A stretch of DNA of 64,000 bases from Taibaiella sp965229095 (lineage in GTDB: Bacteria > Bacteroidota > Bacteroidia > Chitinophagales > Chitinophagaceae). The translations under genes and the position numbers were made by a program. Location of the stretch: positions 1,984,001 to 2,048,000 of the forward strand of contig OZ245855.1 of the NCBI GenBank assembly GCA_965229095.1, read 5' to 3'. Position 1 is the first letter of the stretch, and the number at the start of each line of letters is the position of its first letter. This document shows positions 51,707 through 59,716 of the stretch, in pieces. The notes under the pieces are model-generated. The model was not told where the DNA came from. It did not search any database and saw only the letters and a program-made list of their open reading frames with translations.

Positions 51707-52420
51707 ATGTATGACACGATTACTTACCTGGTAGTTGATGATGATGAACTGGACCGGCTGGCTGTTATCAATGAAGCGTCCAAATATACTTACCTGCAAA
51801 GGCTGGCTATCTGTAAAAATGGCCAGGAAGCCATCGAGTACATCAACCACCTGAAACCTGATATTGTCTTTTCGGATATCGAGATGCCCGGGACAAACGG
51901 CATGGAAATGATGCGTACCTTATATGGTAAGATACCGGTACCCGTCTTTATTACCTCCCACCCCGAATTTGCCCTGGAGAGTTACGACCTGGAAGTATTC
52001 GATTATATCCTGAAACCCTTATCGGCAGAGCGTTTTGAAAAATGCATGAGCCGTGTCCTCGATTTTTTCCGCCTGCGGCAAAAAGCTATGGACATTGCAC
52101 AATCAGGCGAGTCGGGGTATATTGTGGTCAAGCAGGGCTATGAAAAGCACCGGCTGCACCACAGCGATATTGTGTTCCTGGAGTCGATGAAGGACTATAC
52201 CAAAATAAGGACCATGTCGGGGCAAAACCTGCTGGTATTGGAAACACTGAGCAGCCTGCTGCTGCAGCTCCCCGAAGATAAATTTCTGAGAATACACCGC
52301 AGCTATGCCGTGAACCTGGGTAAGATAGAATCGATAGCGACCAATAAGGTTACTATACAAAATATGGAGCTACCGGTAGGCAAATCGTTCAAAGGCATCG
52401 TCAATACCCGTATGGGATAG
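51707..52420 (+). CDS. LytTR-family response regulator
   Basis: 237 residues. The receiver domain (1-120) shows VVDDDELDRLAV with the acidic pocket, IVFSDIEMPGTNGMEMM with the phospho-acceptor Asp (about residue 54), and the conserved Thr/Lys signature ending in IFDYILKP-like VFDYILKPL. The C-terminal LytTR DNA-binding domain (about 138-235) has YEKHRLHHSDIVFLESMKDYTKI and FLRIHRSYAVNLGKIESI. It is followed by a small gene at 52518 and then the TPR histidine kinase at 52940, its likely partner by proximity. Confidence 0.93.
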   Translation: MYDTITYLVVDDDELDRLAVINEASKYTYLQRLAICKNGQEAIEYINHLKPDIVFSDIEMPGTNGMEMMRTLYGKIPVPVFITSHPEFALESYDLEVFDYILKPLSAERFEKCMSRVLDFFRLRQKAMDIAQSGESGYIVVKQGYEKHRLHHSDIVFLESMKDYTKIRTMSGQNLLVLETLSSLLLQLPEDKFLRIHRSYAVNLGKIESIATNKVTIQNMELPVGKSFKGIVNTRMG

Positions 52421-52517
52421 CTATGCTCCTGTTCCGGATCAATAGGACAAAAACTTATTACCGGCCGTACTTCATAAAATCTATATTTACATTCTATACA
52501 CTTAAAACCTCCGATTC

Positions 52518-52790
52518 ATGAGAACAGAAGAGTACATCATTATCCTCGTAGGCGTAGTAGCCACCGACCAGGAAATAGCCATTACCTATACTTCCGATTC
52601 CCCCAAAAGCGATGTGTCTGTACAGGTCGTTTACAGCAACGGGAAGATCATTAAAACGTTCGAGCATATCAAGCAGGCTACCAAGGGTGTGCTTACCTTA
52701 CCAACCGAAGGCCTGTTTACAGGATCTTATACCTGCACCATTTCCGAAGATGGCCAGGAACGCGACAGCAAGAATTTCAGCATCAAATAA
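52518..52790 (+). CDS. small beta-rich protein, unknown function
   Basis: 90 residues with no signal peptide. Alternating hydrophobic strands (EYIIILVGVVA, QEIAITYTSDS, DVSVQVVYSNGKIIKTFEHI, GVLTLPTEGLFTGSYTCTISEDG, NFSIK) resemble a single Ig-like or fibronectin-like fold of the kind that ends T9SS type A proteins, but it stands alone. It lies between the LytTR regulator and the TPR kinase, with its own downstream terminator. Function unknown. Confidence 0.65.
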   Translation: MRTEEYIIILVGVVATDQEIAITYTSDSPKSDVSVQVVYSNGKIIKTFEHIKQATKGVLTLPTEGLFTGSYTCTISEDGQERDSKNFSIK

Positions 52791-52810
52791 TATTCAACGG
52801 CATACCCTAT

Positions 52811-52842
52811 AAAAGGCTTGTGTATGGTCACAAGCCTTTTTA
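52811..52842 (+). terminator. intrinsic terminator
   Basis: AAAAGGCTTGTG / CACAAGCCTTTT, 12 pairs with a six-base loop and T-run, 20 bases after the stop of the small protein gene. Confidence 0.88.
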
Positions 52843-52939
52843 CATTACAATAGTTACTATTTAAGTATTACCTTAGTCTCCGGATTTAACCTTGATCCCG
52901 AAGCCCACGGGTTTGATAACTGGTATAATCGATTTCCCG

Positions 52940-55084
52940 ATGAAATACATTTACGCCTTTATCTTCAGTTTTGGTTTTACTTACCCGCTTGCGGCACAGC
53001 AGGCTGCCCCCGACTTTGACCACATCCGGGATTACCAGGTAAAAATGGACAGCCTGAAATGGTATTGCAACCAGTTCCTGGGCAGCGATGCCCGTAAAGG
53101 CGACAACTTTCCCCAGGCGCTTGTCTATGGGCTTAAAGGATTGCAACTGGCCCATAAGGACGACCATAAATCTATAGGTACTTTCGCCCTCGTAGCCGGT
53201 GTGGCTTATTACAACGCCGCCCGCTTCGACAGCGCCCTCACCTATATGCAACTTTCGGCAAAGGAAAGCATGTTGTCGGGCAACACGGGCCTTATCGCCT
53301 GGAGCCAGAGCAACCTGATCCCCTTGTACATGCAAACCCAGCAAATGGCGGCGGCAGATGCTGTAACGGAAGTACTCAAAGCGATTTCGGACACAACGCA
53401 AAACCAGGTTGCCCTCACCAAATGCTATTATGGCCTGGGTAATTATTACTATCTCAAATCTTATTACACTACCTCCCAGGGCTATTTCCTGAAAAGCCTG
53501 GAGATCAACAGGCGCATCTCGGATACCTCCGACGATAACCGTTACCGGATAGAATATGCCGTACAGAGCTATATGCTGTATAAGATATATTGCAACAACG
53601 AGTTGTTTGACAAAGCCCTGGCGGCATTGAAGGACGGAAGCCGTTACATGCACCGTTCTTCTGCCCTTACCCTTCGTTATTATTCGGCTTATGTAGATGC
53701 CTACACGATCCTGCCTATTGCCAATATAGATTCTGCTTTGTACTTCTACCACAAGCTGGAAGAGATACCCAGGGGCGCCAAAGGAATAGGCTCAGAATAC
53801 GTGATGTCCAATATCGCCATAGCCCAGTATTACATCAAGAAAAAAGAGTACCCCCAGGCGGTTCCCTATATCGACAAAGGCATGGGCCTTGCCGAAGAAA
53901 GCAAATCACCTTTTCTGCTGCACCAGGCGCAAAATATAAAAGGCTTCTATAAGTTCCATACAGGAGCCTACGACGAAGCTATTGCGCTCCTCAAACAAGT
54001 GCTGGAGATCAGTAAAAAAGTGAACAAAGGCAATTACCTGGAAACCGTGCATACCATTGCCGATGCCTACAAGGCAAAAGGAAATCTGAAAGAGGCAATC
54101 GCCTACTATGATCTCTACGATAAGGAAAAGGACACCTTTACCAAGGTAAATATGAACCGTTACTTTGCCGACCTGGATGTACAATACCGTACCCGTGAAA
54201 AGGAGAAACAGATCAATTCACTGAGCAGCGAAAACAGGGTAAGGGAACTGGAACTGAAAAATGCCATGCGGCTGAGGTTGTTGCTGATAGCCGGACTGAT
54301 AGCCCTGGGCATTATCTCTATCCTGTTGTACCGTATCTACCGGAACAAGGAAAAGCTGAACAAGGTACTGAACGACCGCAATAAAGAGCTGGACCGGCTC
54401 AATGCCAGGCTCGCACTGGCCAATGAGAGCAAGGCAAAGCTTTTTGGCATCTTTAGCCACGACCTGCGATCGCCGGTAAGTAAGATCGCCCAGTTCCTGC
54501 GTCTGCAAAAAGAGAACCCCGATTTGTTCAACGATAATGCCCGTTCCGACTACCACGAAAAATTCAGCCATGTAACAGCCAACCTGCTCAATACCATGGA
54601 AGATCTGTTGTTATGGAGCAAAAGCCAGATGGAAAATTTCACGCCGGAATACCATGCTGTAGCGATCAAGGACCTTGCCGTAAAAGAAATAAACCTGCTG
54701 CACAGCCAGATTGAAGAAAAGGCTTTAATGATCGAGAACAACATACCGGCATCTTTCCTTTCGGTAACCGATGAAAATTTTGTGGGTATCATTCTCCGTA
54801 ACCTGCTTCAGAATGCAGTAAGGTATAGCCATACCGCCGCGACAATAAAACTGGAAGCGGAAAACAATAAGGTGCTGATCTCGAATCCATCTCTTTCGGG
54901 TGCAGGCGCCGGCGCGCTCAACGAGTTGCTGCAAAAAGGAGTGGTGAGCAGTAATAATTTTGGCCTTGGCCTGCAGATTGCCAAGGATCTCGCCGAAAGG
55001 ATCGGTATCCGGTTTTACTTTGTAGAACAACAGCCCGGCACCGTAACGGCAGTGCTTGCCTGGGAAACTGCCGGTCAAAAATAG
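52940..55084 (+). CDS. TPR-containing sensor histidine kinase
   Basis: 714 residues from ATG 52940 (signal peptide MKYIYAFIFSFGFTYPLAA, then QQAAPDF; the upstream open frame has no signal). Residues about 40-420 form TPR repeats (e.g. AVPYIDKGMGLAEESK and YDEAIALLKQVLEIS) in the periplasm. One membrane helix about 445-465, a coiled coil, then HisKA with FSHDLRSPVSKIAQFL (His about 505). The ATPase domain has the N-box LRNLLQNAVRYSH and the G2 box FGLGLQIAKDL. The usual G1 motif D-x-G-x-G reads ISNPSLSGAGAG here, so ATP binding may be altered. Confidence 0.88.
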   Translation: MKYIYAFIFSFGFTYPLAAQQAAPDFDHIRDYQVKMDSLKWYCNQFLGSDARKGDNFPQALVYGLKGLQLAHKDDHKSIGTFALVAGVAYYNAARFDSALTYMQLSAKESMLSGNTGLIAWSQSNLIPLYMQTQQMAAADAVTEVLKAISDTTQNQVALTKCYYGLGNYYYLKSYYTTSQGYFLKSLEINRRISDTSDDNRYRIEYAVQSYMLYKIYCNNELFDKALAALKDGSRYMHRSSALTLRYYSAYVDAYTILPIANIDSALYFYHKLEEIPRGAKGIGSEYVMSNIAIAQYYIKKKEYPQAVPYIDKGMGLAEESKSPFLLHQAQNIKGFYKFHTGAYDEAIALLKQVLEISKKVNKGNYLETVHTIADAYKAKGNLKEAIAYYDLYDKEKDTFTKVNMNRYFADLDVQYRTREKEKQINSLSSENRVRELELKNAMRLRLLLIAGLIALGIISILLYRIYRNKEKLNKVLNDRNKELDRLNARLALANESKAKLFGIFSHDLRSPVSKIAQFLRLQKENPDLFNDNARSDYHEKFSHVTANLLNTMEDLLLWSKSQMENFTPEYHAVAIKDLAVKEINLLHSQIEEKALMIENNIPASFLSVTDENFVGIILRNLLQNAVRYSHTAATIKLEAENNKVLISNPSLSGAGAGALNELLQKGVVSSNNFGLGLQIAKDLAERIGIRFYFVEQQPGTVTAVLAWETAGQK

Positions 55085-55099
55085 CTCCCCCGAAGCATC

Positions 55100-55474
55100 T
55101 TATATTTCACTTTTCCGCCTGACCACCAGCACCCATTCCCCACCCTCCAATACCAGGTAGCCGTATTCGTAATTGAAAAAATAAGTCTGGCCCTTCTGGT
55201 TCTGGTACTGATGGGTATGGTACCTGAAGTTGAAGCCTGCCAGCGCCAGCTTCTCCCTGGGCAGTTTCTTCATCTCCTCCCCTTCGGGTATCTGTTCTTC
55301 GAGGAGGCGGCGGTTTTTGCGTAAAATGTTGTTGATGTTACGCACAAAATTGTTCTGATCGCTGTTCTGCTGGTTATTGTAGGCATTACGGCAGGCATCA
55401 TCGCAAAATTTCTTATCCAGTCGGCCTTTAAGCGGCTTACTGCATGTGAGGCACAGGCGGGGCATTGTTTCCAT
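55100..55474 (-). CDS. zinc-ribbon protein of unknown function
   Basis: 124 residues. A treble-clef or ribbon-like Cys set is at the N-terminus: CLTCSKPLKGRLDKKFCDDAC (residues 8-28), followed by a basic helix (VRNINNILRKNRRLLEEQ) and a beta-rich C-terminal half (YFFNYEYGYLVLEGGEWVLVV). The cysteine spacing resembles the DUF2116-type zinc ribbons. A later Met (MPRLC) is an alternative start. Nucleic-acid binding is plausible. It converges with the kinase gene. Confidence 0.7.
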   Translation of the reverse strand: METMPRLCLTCSKPLKGRLDKKFCDDACRNAYNNQQNSDQNNFVRNINNILRKNRRLLEEQIPEGEEMKKLPREKLALAGFNFRYHTHQYQNQKGQTYFFNYEYGYLVLEGGEWVLVVRRKSEI

Positions 55475-55655
55475 GCTCTAAAAATACGGAATATTTTCCG
55501 CTTACAAACGGTTACAAACAGTTACATCCGCTCATAAATGGTTAAAAACCGGCTAAGGCCTGCTGCTGCCCCCATCTTTGCATCAGCGTTGGTCACCAGA
55601 AATGACCGGCCCCGGGAAAAGCAATATCCATTTTTCATTTTTAAACTTTAGTACC

Positions 55656-56051
55656 ATGAGCACCTTAAGAAACAGAGTTCAACTGATTGGACACCTGGGC
55701 GCAGACCCCGAAATGAAAACCCTGGAAAGCGGCGCCAAAGTAGCCCGCCTCCGTATCGCTACCAATGAAAGCTATAAGATGGCCAATGGCGAGTGGAAAG
55801 AGGAAACCATGTGGCATAGCATTACCGCCTGGGAGAAACTGGCGGAGCGTGCGGTGGAGCATTACCACAAAGGCAGCTATATTATGCTGGAAGGTAAACT
55901 AGTGAACCGCTCCTATACAGATAGCTCCGGCAACAAAAAATATTTTACCGAAGTGCGCGCCAGCAGCATCACCCTGCTGGATAAAAAACACTCCGGACAA
56001 ACAGCCCCGGAACCCGAACCAGCAGAAGCGGAAGACGATCTGCCATTTTAA
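55656..56051 (+). CDS. ssb: single-stranded DNA-binding protein
   Basis: 131 residues from ATG 55656. OB-fold with NRVQLIGHLGADPEMK (residues 6-21), ARLRIATNESYK, EETMWHSITAWEKLAE with the aromatic DNA-contact residues, GSYIMLEGKLVNRSYTDSSG and FTEVRASSITLL. The short acidic tail ends in DDLPF, the SSB tip that binds partner proteins. Small for a chromosomal SSB; another ssb gene may exist elsewhere. A likely -7 element lies about 80 bases upstream (ATCTTTG at 55575). A terminator follows. Confidence 0.95.
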   Translation: MSTLRNRVQLIGHLGADPEMKTLESGAKVARLRIATNESYKMANGEWKEETMWHSITAWEKLAERAVEHYHKGSYIMLEGKLVNRSYTDSSGNKKYFTEVRASSITLLDKKHSGQTAPEPEPAEAEDDLPF

Positions 56052-56077
56052 AGCGGAACAAACACCTGAGAACAAAG

Positions 56078-56101
56078 ATAGCCCCCGGGAACGGGGGCTA
56101 T
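56078..56101. terminator. bidirectional terminator
   Basis: ATAGCCCCC / GGGGGCTAT, nine pairs with a six-base loop; between convergent ssb and the lipase-like gene. The T-run is weak. Confidence 0.7.
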
Positions 56102-56188
56102 TGTTGCACTTACTACATATGAGGCATTTACTATACTACCGTCATATTTTTTCATGGTACTTTCCTGAAGTAGCCTTTCGGGCACTGT

Positions 56189-58243
56189 CTATCTTTTAGA
56201 GAACATATGTGTCTCTGTTTTACCTTTTTCATCAGCGATCAACAACAGGTAATTACCTTCCGCCAAACCCGACACATCAAGCACGACTCCTTTCTGATCT
56301 ATAGCACCGCTGCTCTTGGACAACAATTTGCGTCCCATAACATCGTAAACGCCTACTTCTTTAAAAGCGACTTTTGTATCGGCTATCAGGTGGATCGTGT
56401 TGGTAGCCGGGTTCGGATAAATACGGATATACAATGGCTTATTAAGCGCAACCGATATGCCCGGTTCCCCGATATTGCTGGTATAAAAAACAGAATCGGT
56501 CACACCGGTACCTTTGTACAAAGGATGCTCCGGCGCATATCCACAGGGCTTGGGGCTGCAATGGCCTATTTCGGCAATCAGCCTGCTGCCATAGCCTATA
56601 TCGGATACAGATTGCAGTTCTATGTATTGCGGCGCTACCAGGTGTACCGTCGCGTCTGCCTGAACATAATAGCCGATGGTTTTAATAATCCCGGCATCGT
56701 TGACCGTTACATTGCTACCGGTAGCCACAACACTGTTCAGTTCCCGGATATCGTTAGTACAGCTTTTAGTATAACCACCAGTGATCTGATCAAGCAGCCA
56801 GTCGTTGATATCGTTGTGCACCGCCTGGTCGCTTTCATGAGAACGGTTGTCGCCGTCTACCCCTATAATGGCCTCAAACGGTGTTTTTTTCAATCTATCA
56901 GGATCAGCGCCGATATTGTAAAAAGGATCATTGGTATCAAAACAAAGCGCACTTACAGTGGGTACAAAAGTGGCATTGTCCGCTATCCTGAATGCGCACT
57001 TCAATTCGTCTGTATTAATAGCTTCCGTCAACGTGCGGTAAAGAGGGGTAAAAGAACCTGGCTCAAAATCTGTAGGCTCCATGGGATTGTCGCCATCTTT
57101 GTATGCCCAGCCTCTCGACCAGCTACCGGAGGGCAATAGCATACCAAGTCCGATTCCTCCGTTATGATAGAAGAAGGTTGCTTCCATTTCGGCGGGGTTA
57201 GTAATGCCTGTAAAAGCCCCGCGCGTACTTGCATAAGGATAGTCCGTACATCCCGAATTGGCCAGCCATGCCTGAAAAGAAGTGATAGCTGCAATCTCAC
57301 AGGGAGAAGCATGAGTGATCATTCCCCCTGCAATCCCGGTCATATTAAGGGACATGGTCAATATGCCCCCAAACTGGTAATCCTTTTCGCCGTCGCCGTT
57401 GACATCAAGATTGGTACGTTGTGGAATCCCGTTCCAGCTTCCCAGGGATATAGCTATATTCCTTGTTTGTGTGGGGAAGCCGTTACAGTCATTAAGCCCC
57501 TTCATCTCGTTCATGAACGCAATATGCTTCACGTTTACCGGTATAATGCCGGAAGTGGTTGTTGCCGATGGGATAACATACCGAAGCATTTGCTGGGCGG
57601 CCGGAGCTTTAAATTGGTTAAGGCTTTCCGCCAGTTGCGGAAACATGGAAAGAATTAAAGGTCCGCTGAAATTCAGTGCCAGCGCCTGTACGGAGACAGG
57701 TATATGGGCGCCTTTGTGCGGGGAATCGAAAGAAACATACAGCCGTGTATCGTGTGGCAAGCCATGCGCTTCCATATAGGCTAATGCATATCGTGCCACC
57801 AGGCCGCCCATACTATACCCTACCACCACCAGGGGTTCGGGAGTAGTTTTTTGCAGGTTCACCTGCTTGATGAGTTCTGCCAGCACAAAGGCATTACGCT
57901 GAATATAGTCGCCTCCTTCCTTGAAATTAAGGATAAGGATATCATAACCGGCCATATTCAATTTTTGCCCCAGACTGAGGCTCCCTGGGCTGTTCTGGTA
58001 GATTACAGCTTTCAATTGACTGATGTTCCGCTCATTATTGGCATCTATTCCTTCTACAAAAATGACCAGTTTTCTGGCATTAGCAATGCTCACCGATGTA
58101 AAATAGGATCGGCATATTTCATATTCACCCGAAGCCAAAACCCCTTGATAGGGAATGGTGGCCGTAATCAATTCCTGCCCCTGGCCATTACTTGCGGCAA
58201 AGCCGAATATTAATAAGATCGATAATAAAAATTGTTTTGCCAT
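56189..58243 (-). CDS. lipase-like alpha/beta-hydrolase with T9SS type A sorting domain
   Basis: 684 residues from ATG 58243 (signal MAKQFLLSILLIFGFAASNG). The hydrolase part shows LVIFVEGIDANNE, YDILILNFKEGGDYIQRNAF, and the nucleophile elbow VVVGYSMGGLVARYAL (GxSxG), followed by YVSFDSPHKGAHIPVS. These are the features of DUF676/PGAP1-like or triacylglycerol-lipase-type hydrolases; candidate catalytic Asp/His positions cannot be fixed by eye. The last ~75 residues form the type A sorting domain: RIYPNPATNTIHL, GVYDVMGRKLL, and the ending ETHMFSKR. It is exported by T9SS. Its substrate is probably an ester or lipid. It follows the tail-fibre-like gene on the same strand with 23 bases between. 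Confidence 0.85.
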   Translation of the reverse strand: MAKQFLLSILLIFGFAASNGQGQELITATIPYQGVLASGEYEICRSYFTSVSIANARKLVIFVEGIDANNERNISQLKAVIYQNSPGSLSLGQKLNMAGYDILILNFKEGGDYIQRNAFVLAELIKQVNLQKTTPEPLVVVGYSMGGLVARYALAYMEAHGLPHDTRLYVSFDSPHKGAHIPVSVQALALNFSGPLILSMFPQLAESLNQFKAPAAQQMLRYVIPSATTTSGIIPVNVKHIAFMNEMKGLNDCNGFPTQTRNIAISLGSWNGIPQRTNLDVNGDGEKDYQFGGILTMSLNMTGIAGGMITHASPCEIAAITSFQAWLANSGCTDYPYASTRGAFTGITNPAEMEATFFYHNGGIGLGMLLPSGSWSRGWAYKDGDNPMEPTDFEPGSFTPLYRTLTEAINTDELKCAFRIADNATFVPTVSALCFDTNDPFYNIGADPDRLKKTPFEAIIGVDGDNRSHESDQAVHNDINDWLLDQITGGYTKSCTNDIRELNSVVATGSNVTVNDAGIIKTIGYYVQADATVHLVAPQYIELQSVSDIGYGSRLIAEIGHCSPKPCGYAPEHPLYKGTGVTDSVFYTSNIGEPGISVALNKPLYIRIYPNPATNTIHLIADTKVAFKEVGVYDVMGRKLLSKSSGAIDQKGVVLDVSGLAEGNYLLLIADEKGKTETHMFSKR

Positions 58244-58266
58244 CGCTATTGCTTTTGTTGCCCTAA

Positions 58267-59361
58267 TCAAGGATTTATTTTTTGTTTCAGCAGCTCGATT
58301 TCCTTTTGCTGCTGAATCATGTATAAAGTCAGTTCCTCCACTTTTTGCAACAATATTTTATTCATAGCGCCCATATCCACACCTTGCTCCAGGATAGTTT
58401 TTTCGCTGGGCACGTCGGGAAGGTGGTTGTTCTTTTGAATATAATGTTCGACATCGCCAAGGCTGCGCAACTTATAATCGGGGCTAAAGACAAAGTCGGC
58501 CCAATCGCTGATCTGTACCACGGCACGTTTACATACGATATCGCCATCCACACCCAGCTTGTAACCGGCAAATGCACCTGAGGGCTGCGCAGTGCCTATG
58601 ATCACCTTGCCATCGTTCTGGATCTTCATATTGGACTTCCAGGTAGTAGCCGCAGGATCGTAGGTAATGAATTCGACACCGGTACCCGAACTTCCATACG
58701 AGCAGATATGGATCCGCCCGGCCCGGCCTGCATTACTCTGGCCATACATTTCAATAGCGGGGCCATCGCCGCTTCCTGTGTTGGTAGCAAAAGTCAAAGC
58801 GCCTGTCGAAGTATAGGCTTTTATATTCCTCGAAGCCGAGCCCGAGGCATTGGTGAGGGCTATATCACCATCGACAACCAGCTTACTGCCGGCAGGCAAG
58901 GGTTGGTTTCCTATTTGTACGGCGCCGTTCAGTAGCGAACTACCTGATATTGTCAGCCGGTTGTTACCCGAGGGGTATGCCCCTAATCCCAGCCGCCCGG
59001 CATAATCCAGCCAGAGGTAAGGTGTAATAACATGAGGATAGGTGAGCGTGTACTTATTATATATCTCCATTATATTGGGAATGGGGCCGGTAGGGCCGGG
59101 AGACGTACAAAGCATATCCGGTACTTGCCACTCTATTTTCATGGCGGGCTGGCCGCTGTAGCTGACACATCCGGCGTTGCTGTACCCCGAAAAAATAGAG
59201 AGTTTAGCATCGGGCGCAGCAACGCCAATACCTACATTGTTGGTCGTAGTTGTGTTGGTTCCGGAAGTCGTCCATTGAGCATAGAGATTATCCGGGCCGG
59301 CAATAACACAAATCAATGCTGCCATTTTTACAATCCCCTTAAGTTGTCTGCTTTTTTTCAT
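58267..59361 (-). CDS. secreted tail-fibre-like protein with C-terminal coiled coil
   Basis: 364 residues with a signal peptide ending about VIAGPDNLYA (then QWTTSG). The body contains phage tail fibre/endosialidase-chaperone-like phrases: NNVGIGVAAPDAKLSIFSG (residues 40-58), AVQIGNQPLPAGSKLVVDGDI, GKVIIGTAQP, YKLGVDGDIVCKRAVV and DFVFSPDYKLRSLGDVEHYI. The last ~45 residues (MNKILLQKVEELTLYMIQQQ) form a coiled coil likely to trimerise it. Such proteins are widespread in Bacteroidota as secreted surface proteins without phage genes nearby. It shares its strand with the lipase-like gene. Confidence 0.8.
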   Translation of the reverse strand: MKKSRQLKGIVKMAALICVIAGPDNLYAQWTTSGTNTTTTNNVGIGVAAPDAKLSIFSGYSNAGCVSYSGQPAMKIEWQVPDMLCTSPGPTGPIPNIMEIYNKYTLTYPHVITPYLWLDYAGRLGLGAYPSGNNRLTISGSSLLNGAVQIGNQPLPAGSKLVVDGDIALTNASGSASRNIKAYTSTGALTFATNTGSGDGPAIEMYGQSNAGRAGRIHICSYGSSGTGVEFITYDPAATTWKSNMKIQNDGKVIIGTAQPSGAFAGYKLGVDGDIVCKRAVVQISDWADFVFSPDYKLRSLGDVEHYIQKNNHLPDVPSEKTILEQGVDMGAMNKILLQKVEELTLYMIQQQKEIELLKQKINP

Positions 59362-59716
59362 AAGTATTGTTTTGTAGTTTTAAAAAGTGGTTTGCTATTG
59401 CTCCAGCGGGCAATACGTTACAACCTAAACTCGCTGTCCCGGATTGCTCCCGTTTCGAAAAACAGGTATGGCTATGGTAGCGCTTTCCTATAAATGCTTT
59501 GTTCAAAATAAAGATTCTGTTACCAGCCTCCCTAGCACCAATGATTAAGTGTAGCTTAAATGGAATAAGTGTGGCTTTTTAGCGATAACAGATAACAAGC
59601 GATAAAGCAATAGTGGCAACTGACCTCATCAAAGGGCAGCAAGGCTAGGATAACTTCTTAAAATAATTATCTTTAAGACCTCCAATAGCTCCTGGCTGTT
59701 TCGAACGGTTCTCCTT
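59362..59716. other. divergent intergenic region, no gene seen
   Basis: 355 bases between divergently transcribed genes. The end nearest the kinase (about 59660-59716) is duplicated at 62766-62817 ahead of the second kinase: both contain TATCTTTAAGACC followed by CAAT, CTGG and TTTCGAA-like phrases. The copied element TATCTTTA is a weak TAnnTTTG match. No small gene or stable RNA is apparent in the rest. Confidence 0.6.

Noticed and set aside
58267..59361. Phage remnant suggested by the tail-fibre-like protein
   Set aside because: It has a signal peptide, no neighbouring phage genes, and such proteins are common secreted proteins in Bacteroidota.
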